This document shows positions 24,501-36,589 of a stretch of 64,000 nucleotides of DNA, in pieces (the stretch's first letter is position 1; every line of letters begins with the position of its first letter). This stretch comes from Micrasema longulum (Eukaryota > Arthropoda > Insecta > Trichoptera > Brachycentridae). Made by a program: the position numbers and the translations under genes. The DNA is taken from contig JAGVSM010003561.1 in assembly GCA_022494885.1 (NCBI GenBank), positions 1-64,000 on the forward strand, read 5' to 3'. The notes below the pieces were generated by a model, which saw nothing but the letters and a program-made list of their open reading frames with translations, made no database searches and was not told where the DNA came from.

Positions 24501-27500
24501 AAAAAAAAAAAATGGAAAAAAAACATTAAAAAAAATTTTGGTCAATAGGCACTTTTTTGTATATCATCTTTAAACAGTGTTGCTTAATAATTTGGACTGA
24601 AAAGCTATCAAGAAATCACAACAAACAAAAAAATATATTTAAAAAAACTGATATTTTCAGTCTGGAAAGATTTCAGTGCTCGCTACTGTAGCTTTAATCG
24701 TTTTTACGTTAATCTATATTTTATAATTAATATATTTTAAGAAATCTAGCCTTTAGCCCTACGAGGGACCCCCGCTTACAATGGGAAGTTAACAGAGTTA
24801 TCTTCGACTGTCTATAAAGAAAATCGATGCGTGTGTACAAAAATGTGTTTATTTGCATGAACATTTAAAGTATCTTCATCGGTAAGCTATAATTGAACAT
24901 GTTTTAAAGAAAAAAATGTTTGCATATTGTGATTTTCATACAGAAAACTTAATTTTACTTTGTGGATAAAGTTGAATTGTAATTGCGAATTTTAACTGTT
25001 ACCGAGTAGACAAACATACATATCGCCTAGCCCAAAGCAACAGTGAGATAAACCCGATATTTCCGATTTTGAGATACACATGCAGATATGTTAATAAATT
25101 TAAAGATTGTTTCTCCAACGTGTTTTAAATTTCTCGCAAATCCATAAAAACACGCATAAACATACTCGTAATTAGCAAAACAACTGACATTGACGATAAC
25201 TCGATTTTTATTTTACTACAATATATTTATGTTACATTTCATTGTGACACAAATCAATGCAGAATAACATGCTTTCATTCGCAGGCACTCCACTATGGGG
25301 CCCCTTGGCGCCGGAGCCGCGGGCCACCGTAAAGTGGAGCGCGCCCCCCGACAGCTGGCGGCCCGCCCCGCCCGCCGTCGCCGCGCCCCTCGCCCCCGTG
25401 CTCACCCCCCACGGCCACAACCACACGCTGCCCCCGGTGCCCACTGAGGAAGACTTAATGCGGGGGCTAAAGGATCTCAGGGGAAACTATTCCAGGTAAT
25501 CAACATCATTTACTTATTTATTTAATCCACGTCCGCTCTCTACGTGGAGCATATGGTGTCCACAAAACCTGTCAGCCATGGACGTCCAAGACCGCGAGAA
25601 CCTGATGCCTTGTAAAGTAGCCAAGCGCGGTTAAGGCTATCGGGAGCAATCCGTAATATATGACCTACCCAGGCGTGTCGCCTTAGCTTTTTAATGGTTT
25701 TCACCGGAGGTTGCTGCGTCCGTTGTCTTATTTCTGCATTCCTTACGAAATCACGCCATCTCACGCCGAGGCACCTATTCACAAAACTCAATAGTTTAAT
25801 CGATCACATAACTGGTAATCAAATTTTAAGGTAATTTAATTTAATAAAAAGATATACATATAATATTGCAATTAAATACAATGTTATATAGATTTAATAA
25901 ATATATTTATATTAACTTTTCCCATTACGTAAAAGAATATTGTGTTTATGAAGGGGAGTGACGTCTTTGTCTTATCTATTTTTGTTTAGTAAATATTTTT
26001 AGGATACAATATAAATATCAAAAAAATATAGTGTTTTCAATGAGTGCTACATAAAAAAAGAATTATTACATATTTTTTCTTCTTTCTGTTTTAACAATTC
26101 GACTGTTCGATTTATTCGATTATTCGATTTTATTCGTAGTCATAATAGTAAATCAAAAATATTCGGTTGAGAAATATAAAATCGTAGATACTATGCTAAA
26201 AAAATCGTCTTGTTGAAAATGTGCAAGAAGAATTTTAATAATCAGAGTAGTTCTGATAATTCCTAAAACTAGACTAAAAAAATCCTGAAAAGGTCACCAA
26301 AAATGGGACCTAACAACAAAGTAATGTAAACATTTACTTTTGTGTGGAAACTTGGAACTGTGTAAAACATGCTGATATGTTCTAATTCAAGTATTTTTAA
26401 AATCGTGTTTTTATCATGGTACCTAGAATATAAAGTAAGAGATTAATAAAATTACTTTCAAAATTAAATTATTTTATTTTGTTTATAAAAATTAACATAT
26501 TTGTGGCATGACATTATAAAACGTTTTTTATAACTATTATCTATGCCATAATAAATTATTTTAATTTTAATTATTAAATCAATAAACATAAAGTTAGTGC
26601 TTCAAATATCAATTTTATAAACTATTTTTTCTCTTATTTTTAAGGATGCTTTGGGGATATGATGGAGAACATGGCTCCAACTTCCCTCTGTTCGTTGAGA
26701 AGGCCCTGAAGCTGTTCAACTTGAAGCAGGTTGCTTACGAGGTAGAGACTTCCGTCATGTCCAAGGTCTCCTGCACCGCATGCAAGGCTGGGGCTGGTCT
26801 GCTGCAGCACTACATCCGCACTGGCAAGAGCAAGGAGGAGATCAAGAAAACCATCTTCCAGTTCTGTGTCTCCCTCAAAATTCAGTCTGTCAGAGTTTGC
26901 GAGGGTATTACTAGACTCTTTGGGGTAAGTTTCACCTTGTTGAAAATAAATTGCAAGCCTTGAATGAAATCAAAATATTTATTATGTTACAAATTTAATA
27001 TAATTAGTTAGAGCATGCGTTTTTCATACTATTTTTTGTAGCATAAATAAAAAATATCAACATTTTTTATGTTCGATTTTAGAAGCCCTACGAGTTTGAA
27101 CAAATTCGTTGTTTCAACTGACCACAACTTTCAAATAATGGCACTTAGTGTGTAGGAACCTAACTAATATGACAAGACACATTATATCTGTAGGCCCAGA
27201 AACAAAAATTGTACCTATCTGTATAAAAAACGTTAAATATAACAGATACATTTAACATCGTAACGAACTGTTGCCCTTACATAATTGTCCCGTATAACGC
27301 TAATTGAAATTATAAAACAATTTTTATGTTATTTTCAATATGTTGCATTTCGTCTGTTGTCAGGTAAAAGTAATAATGTCTCATGGTGATCTAACACTCT
27401 ATGTGACTAAGTTCTATATTTGTCGAAAATCTCTTGCATGGAAAAGTCCATTAAGCGATCCCCAGAATAGCTATTTAGGATTGTATGATTTCACTTACTG

Positions 27501-30500
27501 CAGTTTTGCAAGAGATGGTTTAAACATATAGAATTTAGTGACAAAGTATTTCTAACATAAATCTGTATTTAGTGAGTTTTACCTGTTAACTGACGATTTC
27601 TGAAATGCGAGTTAACCCGTTTGATTAATTCAAGTTTCAAGAATTAAATACTTCTCGTGTGGTTCCTGTTCGCAGGGTGAAGTCGTATACGTGTTGAAGC
27701 GTATATCCATCGGCCCCGATGAGGTGTGCAGCTTTGTGATTGGGGATGCCTGTGGAGACGTATATAATCCATACCACGAGTGGGAAGTAGCTTTCCCTCC
27801 GATGCCCAAACCCACGGTGAAAGCCGTTGATGCTCCACAACCTAGCGCTCCCACATTCAAAGTCCTGCATATCTCGGATACGCACTACGATCCCTACTAT
27901 GCCGAAGGTACTTGTTTTCTATTAAATGCTGCCTAGAAATCCAAAGCTAACTGGTACAGAAAGCACAGCTTATCGAACCAATCATCTGTAATTGGTATTT
28001 ATCGTCTTTTTTGGGTGATCCTGTGTATTTTGAATTCGTTTTGATGTTTCGGCTACTGCTGTAGGAGCCATTCAGGGTAAACTCGTAATAACCTATTTTA
28101 AAAAATAATATTAATAAACATGAAAAGACCCAATGTTCTCGGCAAACAAATAATTTGTCATTTTTTATGTATTATGAAGTTTATTTGTAAATATATGATA
28201 TTAACATTCATTAAATTGTTTCAAATCACTCCTTTTTACGTAATTATTAAACATTTTTAAAGTTTTTTTTTTATCTAAAAATATCTACCACATCAATCTG
28301 ATGAGAGTATTTATATACCATGATTGAACTTGAACACTTCCTGAAATGGCACCTGAAAAAATCGTTTTGCCTTTATGTAGTAAATGATCAAAGATATGTT
28401 GCAATTTGGTGACAATACAAAAGGGAAGTGTTAATCTAAAAAAATATAGATAAAATATTGAACACTGTACAAGTCCTCCTTACGAGTTATTCTAGCTAGG
28501 AGTGTATTATACGTGGTGGTCCATCCATAGATTGGAAGGAACTAATGCTTCCCTAAAAATCTGACTTCTGAACAATAAGTACTTTTTTTTTTATGCAATG
28601 AAATGACCTATAAGTTAACTTATCCTTTTAATAACTATAACAAATATTTTAAAAATAATTTGTTAATAATAGCGATCTGAGATTGGTTTGATGTTCATCT
28701 ATTAATAACTTCTAAAAAATTGCAGCAAGCCCACACACAACCTTTTGCCTGCGCAGTCATGCACAAGCTGAAGTAAAATTCACTGCGCTCCCTCTAATTC
28801 TGAAATAAAGAACTGCGTACATCTGTTGGTTCCTATGAGGTGGTCACCCAGTACTAAATTCACAAGTCTACGCATGTGCAAATTGAGATCTCTAGTAGCA
28901 GTTCAAACATCCAATCCATGTTTATTTTTCATATATTGCAGCGGTTTTATAACAAATTTAGAACTTTAATCTGTTGACACGGTGTTATTATAATTTTAAA
29001 CCATGAAATATAACTTTTATGCTAAATTAAGGCATAAAATAGTTTTTTAATTTATTTCAAAGCACTTAATTCAAATCACTGTGTTAGGCACATATTTTAC
29101 CTATGTACCTAGTACTAAGTGACTGCTTCTCTAAAGGAAAACCTCCCTGCATGCAGCTGGGGTGTATATATTTTTTTCGTATAGTATCTACGGATCTTGA
29201 TTTACAAACACATCTTGGAATTTCAGTTTTTATAACAATGCACATTTATTTATGTCCGTAAACAATAGGTTTCAAGATAAAATAGTTTTCCTATCAGCAA
29301 TATTTAAATTATTCAACATAAAGCAGAATAATAACCCTGACTACAATTATTATAAAGAGTTTAGTACTGCTATGACTAGTAATTATAATCATGTTTGTTC
29401 CAACCTCGTTCTATTGTTATATTTGCTATAAGCAAAAAGTAAATTGATAAATATGCTACTGACCGTCTACTGTGAAGTAAATTTATATTAAACAAATAAA
29501 CGTGTAGAGAAAAATAAGAATTGAATATCAGCTTCACTGGTTTTGCTTTTAGGTTGCAAATTTATTACTTTCACTACAACACTAAGTTTGCATAAGACAA
29601 TATGGAAAAATTAAAATATTATAAAATACCACTGGAAAAAATGTTGTATTTGGATTGCATTTGGGACTCATTAATTATCTCAATTTAAATGCTTGTAAAT
29701 CTTCATCTATTGTGCAGGTTCGAATGCGGAGTGTGCCGAGCCTTTGTGTTGCCGCCTCACGAATGGTCCAGCCAAGACACCCGGAGGGGGGGCAGGGAGA
29801 TGGGGAGACTACCGCAAGTGTGACACACCCAAGAGAACTGTGGATCACATGCTGAAGCACATCGCTGATACCCACACTGTGTGTATTTTTACCTCATATT
29901 TTGAATGATTATTGGATGCAACAATACTAAAAAATATAAGTTGCATGTGCTCAAGTTACATAGATGTTATTTAGTTTTTCTTTACCAATCTGAAAATCCC
30001 TTACCAATGTATTTGGGAAACAAACTCCTTTAATTGGCAAGCCAGCAGCTGTGCTGCTGAGTGCCACAAATGAAAAAAGGTAACACTGTATCCGATGTTC
30101 TGATTAATTATGTCACCATCTTTCGCTAAATAATTATTACACGATAAAAAATATATAGAATAGGGTAATAAAAAGAAAGAATAAATAAAAAAAAACATCT
30201 TTTGGTATTTAGAAGAAATTACTTTACAAGGCTACAAATTTTAAATGCAAATGTCTTTTTCTCACGTTAGGATATTGATTACATCTTGTGGACAGGGGAT
30301 CTACCCCCACACGATGTGTGGAACCAGACCAGAGAAGAGAATCTGAAGATTTTACAGGATACCGTGAAGCAGATGTCGGACATGTTTCCCGGAGTTCCTA
30401 TCTTCCCGGCTCTCGGGAACCACGAATCAGCCCCAGTCAACAGGTGAAACTGCATCTTTTTCTTTTATAGGTAGACATACTGAGAAAATTGTTTTACTGA

Positions 30501-33500
30501 ATATATGTTTTCTGTTAACCTTACAGGAAATTAAACCTGATACTTTAACCATTGTAGTCAAACACGATAAGGATTACATCTTAAGGTGGATAAATATATT
30601 ATTTTGCGGAGATTTATTACCATTTACAATTACTATTAGTTAGATTAGGTTAGGTAAAATAAAAACTTTATTGACCTGATCTTCGTGGACATTTTTTTTC
30701 TCATAGAATCTACTCATATGGACACATCATAACTGTACTTATTTAAAAAAATATTTCTATTCCGATTGGACTGTAGTTGATGGTTTTAAGTAAATCTTAT
30801 TTGACGAACATATTGGGATACTTGATTTTTTATAGGGACACAATATCTCATCCTACTTTATAATTACTTCTGTTTCACATAGACTATAGCCGGTTTTTCA
30901 CTATCAATGTTTTTTGGACTGACAACTATAGCTGTCATTTCCTAAATGTTTTTCCTAACTAATCTAAGCTAAGAGTGTAAATATACCACAAGACAAACAA
31001 TATCATATAACGGAGATTTTATCAATAAATGGATAATTCTAACCTAACCAATAAGTAATTACATTGCGAGGCTGATAAATCACCCATTAAATGCATAATT
31101 GATCAAATCATCGAGGCGGAAAAACATTATGTTACCACTCTAATAAATGCATCATTAAGTTACAATTTTTTTTTTAACAGAAATTGGTGTAAAATATTAT
31201 TTGTTATTGATTACTTGCAGCTTCCCACCTCCGTACGTGTCCTCAGAAGAGTCCAGTATCTCTTGGTTGTACGATGAGCTGGACCGCCACTGGCGTCACT
31301 GGCTTCCCGCGGGAGTTTCTCACACCGTCCGTAGAGGAGCTTTCTATTCTGTTCTAGTCCGACCCGGTTTCCGCTTAATCTCCTTAAACATGAATTTCTG
31401 CAACAACAAAAATTGGTGAGTACGTTTTTGTAATCTTTTTTAATTATGCTGTCTGTATTGCTTTTGCAAGCAGTAAACATTTAAAGACTTGATGGTAAGA
31501 GAAACAAATATTTTCAACCTGCTCAACACTATTTTTATTTCTTTATTATTCGATTTATTTAAAAAAAAAATCTGTAGGGTTTAAAAAAGTCTATACATTT
31601 TGCAATAATTTTTATTGCTTTTATTTAAGGTCAAATATTTTTTTATGGAATTCTTTTTTTTTGCTTGTTTGCGATTTTGAAAGATCGACATTTAAAATGG
31701 CAAAATTGTATGATTTCCATACTTTTTATCAGATCACAGCCTTAATCTATGAAGCCAGCGATTTGCTGGTCTGTCTAATGATTGAAATGCAGTATTTTCA
31801 TTTAGTGTTATTATTTAAAATTTGTGTTTTAATTTTAACCCCCCCTCCCCGGAGATATGTAGCTAGTACACATTGCGTCTAATAACTTTAATATCTTTAG
31901 TAATATAATAAATATTGGGTTTGAATTTTCAGTATCCCTCCATTACACATTTACGTATCAACTGAAATAATTTGTTATTAAATAATAAGTACTTATTACC
32001 TTATTAGGCACAAAAAAAGCATTTTATCGGAAATCGGGGATAAACTACAAATATCATTAAAAGTATACTCACAGTATACCAATAACACCTGGCGTTTCAC
32101 GTCCACTACATGTCCAGTTACGTAGTCCAGTACTAGCTACTTAGTAGCTCTCGGGAGGTTGGCGCGGGTGCACGTTTCGCCCGAGTCGTTAGTGATACCC
32201 AATGGTTTTTTCATGTTTTCAGCAGTTAGATTTGAAATATTATCATCTTTGAATTAAATTATGGTTAATTAAAGCCATTCCTTATAAATATTCCATTTTC
32301 CCTTTTTAAATCTCTTATTTTTTTAATGTATAGTGACTACACAACACCGTAACGCGCGGGTGTTTTTAGGACAGCAAGGGAAAGGTCAAAATAAATTATT
32401 ATCAAAGTAAAATATTTTATATAATTTTTATAAAGTGCTTTAATTTTGATATTATTTAAAAAAAAACATAATAATAAAATTAAATAGTGTATTATAGAAA
32501 ACACTGTGTGCTAATAATTTTTATAGTGCTACGAGTCAAAACCGAATTATTTTCTTTATATTTTGTACTGTCTAGGTGGCTTCTACTTAACAGCACTGAC
32601 CCCGGAACAGAACTCCAGTGGCTGATATACGAACTTCAATCTGCTGAGTTCAATGCTGAGAAGGTTCACATCATCGGACACATTCCTCCCGGCCACTCTG
32701 ACTGTCTCAAGGTCTGGAGCAGGAATTACTATGCTATCATCAACCGCTACGAGGCCACTATCACTGCGCAGTTTTTCGGACATACACACTTTGATGAGTT
32801 TGAAGTGTTTTACGATCCTAAAGATTTAGGTACAAATTTATAAAGTAGTTGTAGTAGAATGGTTGAGTTACCAAATCAAATACATAGTATGTATGTAGAT
32901 AGTACCTATAAATAAAATAGTAATCATTTGTGAACTCAGTGTTATGTTGATAAACATTTTCGCTAGCGCGGATGCATATTTAAAATTAAATCTCAACTAA
33001 ATAAATGTTGAAGTGATTAGTATTGTGAAATACGTTTTATTGTTGGTGCGTATCGAATTAATAATTTTTATTTTGTGTATAACTTTGCATAAGATCACTA
33101 ATTTTCTTATAGTTGAAAGAAGAAAATCTCCAAACCAATCTATGAGTAACTGAGCAACAGTAGCGATTCTGACTCCAAATCAAAAGTCACCACTGTTGGG
33201 ATGAGATTCCAATTTGATAGTTTTTAATAACAGCTATTTAGAATTATGTAGTTCAAGACTATTAAATAATATGCGATGAAGATTACTTATGTGAGATTTA
33301 CTTTTCTCTTTTGGAGGCTGTTGACGTGGAAAAGAGTGATCTGTTTTTGCTTTAGATATTTAACAGCACCCTCTATTGGCCGGTCTTGCATTTTGTGCGA
33401 TGTTCAGGCACATGATTCTTCCTCAAGCTGATAGCGAAATAGTTAGGCTGCATGTGACTATGGTCAGTTACATTATTAAAACAAATATGGTGTTCTACCA

Positions 33501-35703
33501 AATCTCTAACAAACAAGTGTTATAATATTGTGACTTTTTTTTATACCACAATATTAAAAACACCTTTGATATTTAAATGCCTACCTAATTCTTCTTTTGG
33601 CTTGTTATTTCTTGCACTTCTGGTTATTTTACAGGAAGAGCTACAAGTATAGCTTATGTGGGCCCATCTGTGACTCCATACTATGATCTCAACCCTGGCT
33701 ACAGAATATACTATGTGGATGGTGATCATGATGAGACCACAAGAGTAAGTATATGAATACAAATTCAAAGTTGAAAAAATTAGTTCCCGTCATTAATTGA
33801 TAATCCACGAGAGCTTGAAATCATCGGTCTTCTTATAAAATAAAAATCGAAGTAACTAAATATTTGCAGCTTGTAGTGGATCACGAGTCGTGGATAATGA
33901 ACCTGAAGGAAGCGAACTTGTATGATTACCCAATATGGTACAAGTTATACTCGGCCAGAGCTGCTTACCAGATGCCCTCTCTCCGGCCACAAGATTGGGA
34001 TCAATTTATCACCGAAATTACAGAGAAAGAAGAACTCTTTGATTTGTATTATAAGTAAGTAACATTGTTCATAACTTTGATAAGTATAAAATCACGAAGG
34101 TAGCAATATCATTATTTTTTCCATGTATCAGATAAATGTGCTACAAAGTTTTAAAATACCCATATTTTAAATTATCTGAAAATGAGAGGTTTCACGCCAT
34201 ATGGGACAAACGGCAGTTACGTCATTACCCACGCCACATTACGCTTGAATGAAGAAGTTCAGTGCTATTGGAAATTGTGTATAAAAAATATTTTTTACAC
34301 GCGGTAAAAATTAGAGCATTTAATTGTACTCCGAAGTATCTCAAGAATGTTTGAAAAAATTTAACTATTTGCTTTGAATTACATCACAAGCTGTGATAGA
34401 TTTCCGGTTTCCGGGAAGCCAACTCACCAATTAGTCACTGGCGGAGTAATTTCAGAATAACAGACTTTTCAAAAATCATACTGCTGATAATACGATACAT
34501 AAAATTATTTTTAAAAAAAATTGGGCTCAGTCTTTTAACAAATAAAAGCATCGTACTTCCTCATTGTACGCAATGTTTATCAGAAGCGCACTTGATGAGG
34601 ATGACAATGATGTCAACGTGACGTGATGCCAACGGCGAGCCATTTCAAATGTCCTTTTTTTTTATTAAAAATTATTAACAATACTGCGTTTTTTATATTA
34701 CATAATATATTGATAGTTATATATTAGAATCCTAAAAATCTGCTCTAAATGTCATACACAATTTAAAAAAATACCCTTTTTATGAACTAAACCGTTTTAT
34801 GGAAGGGTGATGGTTAAGCAGATTATTTTTCTGAATTATCAAAACACTCCTTTATGCTAATCACACGATTAGTCACTATAAGTATGAATGCAATTTTTTA
34901 TAATATTGTTACAAGCAGACCGAAATTCTTCCATTTTATGATTAAGTTATAGAATATGATATTGTCTATTGAAATTTAATACCGCGGATTAATTACTTGT
35001 TAAAATGTTCAGGCAGGCTAAAAAACCTTACGATTTCATAAAAATAATTATTTTATTTGCTGTTTATTTTGTGTTGATGTTTTATATTAGAAAATCTTGT
35101 ATTGGATCTTGGGATGTATACGGTATCGCTCTGCTTCTTTGGTAGGGAGGATTCATTCCCGGTACTAAATTGAATCAAATGCAAGCAGTCTATTGGTCAA
35201 TTTCAAAATTCAAATTTACCAATCAATGCAGCTTGTCTCATTCAATTGAAAATGCCAAAAAAACTTATTTTGATTTTTTTTGGCCTATACTCGGTATTGA
35301 ACTTACATAGACGATATAAATTATTTAATTAACAGCATATGTAAGGTTTGGGGTTTGGATTTATTTACAACATTACAATAAATGTTCATATAATTCTTCT
35401 ATTCCTTTTTGCTACTGACATGAAAGAGCCCAAAGATATTTAATGTTTTTATTCAAATCTGTATTTCAAAGGCACTACTGGAAGAACAGCCCTCTGCGAA
35501 CACCATGCGACGTGGACTGCCGCAAGCGTATCTTGTGTGATGCACGGTCGGGAAGGTCTCATGACAGGAAGGCTCTGTGCGGTACTCTGGAAGCTCGTAT
35601 TGAGTCTACCGAGCGACAGTCCTGGGGCGCCTGGCTCTACAATGGCTTCACAGTCTCGTATGGATTCAGTTACTTTACATCCGGGTTCTTGTGGAACCCT
35701 TGA
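15503..35703 (+). CDS. SMPD1: Acid sphingomyelinase (sphingomyelin phosphodiesterase 1)
   Basis: Hydrolyses sphingomyelin to ceramide and phosphocholine in lysosomes or outside the cell. Coding exons: 15503-15563, 25285-25495, 26645-26924, 27676-27907, 29718-29878, 30271-30443, 31221-31415, 32576-32829, 33635-33744, 33870-34054, 35472-35703. All introns are GT-AG and phases agree, giving 697 aa (human enzyme about 630). A hydrophobic signal peptide fills residues 1-20. A saposin-B domain lies at about 130-212 with six cysteines (134, 137, 165, 176, 202, 210). The calcineurin-like metallophosphoesterase domain follows, with metal ligands D252/H254 (ISDTHYD), D325 (TGD), N365 (GNHE), H473 (IIGHIPPGH) and H507/H509 ([15 protein letters not shown]). 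A cysteine-rich C-terminal domain ends at the TGA. The exon at 15472 begins at an acceptor, so a non-coding 5' exon probably lies upstream. Family assignment is firm; the first exon rests on signal-peptide character and phase match. Confidence 0.95.
15739..15918 (-). mobile_element. SINE family A, copy 2 (in SMPD1 intron 1)
   Basis: Full-length reverse copy: poly-T, then GCACCACAACAGGCCAGGAG, body, and the complement of the B box (GGAATCGAACCCGGAACC), ending in the tRNA-like head at 15918. It lies 176 bases downstream of the signal-peptide exon, antisense to the gene. It closely matches the 21581 copy. Confidence 0.85.
16473..16832 (-). mobile_element. Long-TIR MITE family M, copy 1
   Basis: The outer arms pair over long stretches (CCTGTCACATCTGAAACCAC at the left, its complement at the right), and an inner pair is built on AAATGGTTGCTTACTTCTGC. 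A GC-rich loop separates the inner arms. Arm-specific differences show it is inserted opposite to copies at 22308 and 41631. There is no coding capacity. The ends are TA-flanked and start near ACAGGGTGTTC in the better-kept copies. Confidence 0.8.
16880..17190 (+). mobile_element. LINE ORF2 C-terminus (RWFGH type), copy 1
   Basis: Reads [20 protein letters not shown], then [13 protein letters not shown], then [20 protein letters not shown]. This is the standard tail of endonuclease-type LINE ORF2 proteins (RTE/CR1-like), where RWxGHxxRM and GRPxxTW are constant. A more decayed copy is on the minus strand at 56040-56420. It lies in SMPD1 intron 1, and a copy of repeat R follows it. Confidence 0.7.
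17320..17410 (+). repeat. Dispersed repeat R, copy 2 (partial)
   Basis: Contains GGGCTTATGACCTGTCATTG, GGCTGGTTTAAGT and CACACTGTGAAACATTCAC, matching the 48535 and 49319 units. Only about 90 bases are clearly homologous. Confidence 0.6.
17420..20130. other. SMPD1 intron 1, AT-rich, minor repeats
   Basis: No exon or complete element was identified. About 18285-18340 repeats a segment near 17255-17310 (TTGCAACAGAGAGGGAAAAC and relatives). 18372-18450 is an inverted relative of 14287-14370. 18540-19400 contains several GAGGTAGATAG-type short repeats. Confidence 0.4.
20150..20260 (+). repeat. Dispersed repeat with CCCAACTCAACACAGGGC core, copy 2
   Basis: Same block as 15200-15310, same orientation, with the sequence TTGGCCTCAGAG and GGATACG preserved. 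The 3' end has decayed to an AT-rich run. Confidence 0.55.
21066..21300 (-). mobile_element. LINE 3' end, reverse copy of the 7340-7790 family
   Basis: Inverted copy of about 7550-7785, including the complement of the coding end and the AT-rich 3' untranslated part. It sits in SMPD1 intron 1, antisense to the gene, and is 5'-truncated. Confidence 0.65.
21581..21749 (-). mobile_element. SINE family A, copy 3 (in SMPD1 intron 1)
   Basis: Reverse copy with poly-T, the GCACCACAACAGGCCAGGAG end, the body, the complement of the B box and the tRNA-like head. It closely matches the 15739 copy. Confidence 0.85.
22165..22275 (+). mobile_element. Short LINE ORF2 fragment
   Basis: One frame reads [20 protein letters not shown] followed by ELI, a stop, and IIKR. 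This matches the VTNEEVLxR...RELLxxIKRRK block just before the xGH motif of LINE ORF2 proteins. MITE copy 2 begins about 30 bases further on and may have interrupted it. Confidence 0.45.
22308..22672 (+). mobile_element. Long-TIR MITE family M, copy 2
   Basis: Starts ACAGGGTGTTCACTAAACC and ends GGGTTTAAAGAATACCCTGT, preceded by TAT and followed by AT. Inner arms built on GGTTGCTTACTTCTGCAGGG flank a GC-rich loop. It can fold nearly end to end. Same orientation as the copy at 41631. Confidence 0.85.
22680..22920 (+). mobile_element. SINE family B copy, split by a hairpin insertion
   Basis: The flanks match family B: the part with TTACCTTCGTGTAACAGATG before the hairpin, and GCACCGCTGGGCGTGGAAAG plus GGAATGATGATG after it. 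In the other copies these are joined through a short AATGCAATGCC segment; here about 105 bases intervene (about 22775-22882). Confidence 0.6.
22797..22876. repeat. Perfect 22-bp inverted repeat inside SINE B
   Basis: 22797-22818 (CGCTCTCGCGGCCGTAGAAA...) is the exact reverse complement of 22855-22876, with a 36-base loop that holds a further CCGCGAG fragment. Outer bases (ATTCCAAA / GGTTCAGAAT) extend the pairing imperfectly. The arms are unusually GC-rich for this window. Confidence 0.8.
23590..23755 (+). mobile_element. SINE family B copy, partial
   Basis: Contains CCTGGACTGGCGTCAGGAGC, ATACGCTGCATTCGGTTTAC and GCACCACCGGGTGCGGAAAA followed by GGGAATGACGATA, in the same order as the 47966 copy. 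The tRNA-like head is missing or unrecognisable. Confidence 0.6.
23925..24520 (+). pseudogene. Tc1-like transposase relic (in SMPD1 intron 1)
   Basis: The broken frames show, in order, a helix-turn-helix start ([19 protein letters not shown]), then [38 protein letters not shown], the catalytic block [25 protein letters not shown] and MVWGCFS. The first Asp of the DDE triad is present. The sequence degenerates into A-rich DNA after NEEVYK, before the second Asp and the Glu. There are several stops and frameshifts. About 24590 reads AATAATTTGGACTG, like an eroded Tc1 end. Confidence 0.8.
25540..25800 (-). mobile_element. LINE ORF2 C-terminal relic
   Basis: The minus strand reads [20 protein letters not shown], then [20 protein letters not shown], then [16 protein letters not shown]. 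The RxxWxGHxLR and GRPxxxW pattern is the usual LINE tail. It lies in SMPD1 intron 2, 44 bases past the exon end. Confidence 0.6.
34200..34580. mobile_element. Copy of the 236-1150 foldback element in the last SMPD1 intron
   Basis: Shares GGTAAAAATTAGAGCATTTA, the CTGATAATACGATACAT block and ACTTCCTCATTGTA with the right half of the first element, in the same order and with many substitutions. The left arm is not recognisable here. Confidence 0.5.
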
Positions 35704-36058
35704 CTAGAAAATTAACCTAACCTAACCATAACTAACCACTTTGACATGTGATAGTGTAAATTATTATATTTGGCGCTTATCTCACTAACTAAAATATATT
35801 TTCAAAAATGAAATTTCAATTCAGCTTTGATTTGATTCATTTTCTTTTTTTTCAGTTTATTTCAGATTTGTGGTTCTGAACTGAACTGAAAAAAAAAGTT
35901 GGTTTACTCAATTTAAAAATGAGAAAAAATTATGATATACATTCCACTAACCTGTAATATATGGTTATTGACGGATATTTTAATTAATTCTTAATCATCT
36001 TATATTACAAGAATTTTGTTTGATATATATATCGATAGTGGAAAGGCATAATTTACTT

Positions 36059-36203
36059 TACAGAAGAGCCAATCAAAGTTTTTTTTTTAACAATAAAAAT
36101 TCCCATATTTTCAATTTTTATTTCAATTATGTAGGAATCACGCTAATATGAGATATTTTATTGATTAAAAAAAAAACAGAAAGCTTTTATTGGCTCTTCT
36201 GTA
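36059..36203. mobile_element. 145-bp MITE just downstream of SMPD1
   Basis: The ends TACAGAAGAGCCAATCAAAG and CTTTTATTGGCTCTTCTGTA are inverted repeats of about 20 bp with one mismatch. The element starts and ends with TA. It has an AT-rich interior with no coding. It lies 356 bases after the SMPD1 stop codon. Confidence 0.65.
36092..36097 (+). terminator. Candidate SMPD1 poly(A) signal AATAAA
   Basis: This is the first AATAAA after the stop codon at 35701-35703; I see no earlier AATAAA or ATTAAA. It falls inside the MITE at 36059-36203. Its use is inference. Confidence 0.4.
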
Positions 36204-36589
36204 TACATGTTGGTTATTAAATTTTGCCTTTGACTGCCGATATATATTTTAAATTTAATTTGAGTAATATAAATATGTGCAGCGGTAAATTATACATATT
36301 ATATGACATTACTACTTAGCTTTACATAACTGATGTATTTATTTTTTCTGGTTTCTATATTGGTAACATTTGTTTTGTGGTTTTACATTGCATATCATGT
36401 ATTTCTTAAATTAAGTTTTTTTCTGAACAAACGAATAGATTATCGGCAGCGTAAGTTTGAATTTTTAAAATAAAAATACGAGGTACATACATTCAAAAAG
36501 CAAGTTCTATTTGCCAGGTTAAAGAAAACAAGTACGTATTCAGGAAAAAAATATTTTGAAAAAATCTTTAGACCTTAAACTATATTTCT

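Noticed and set aside
25257..25284. ATG at 25257 as the SMPD1 start
   Set aside because: It would give no signal peptide, and a good acceptor (TTCGCAG) lies just before 25285 with phase matching the 15503 exon.
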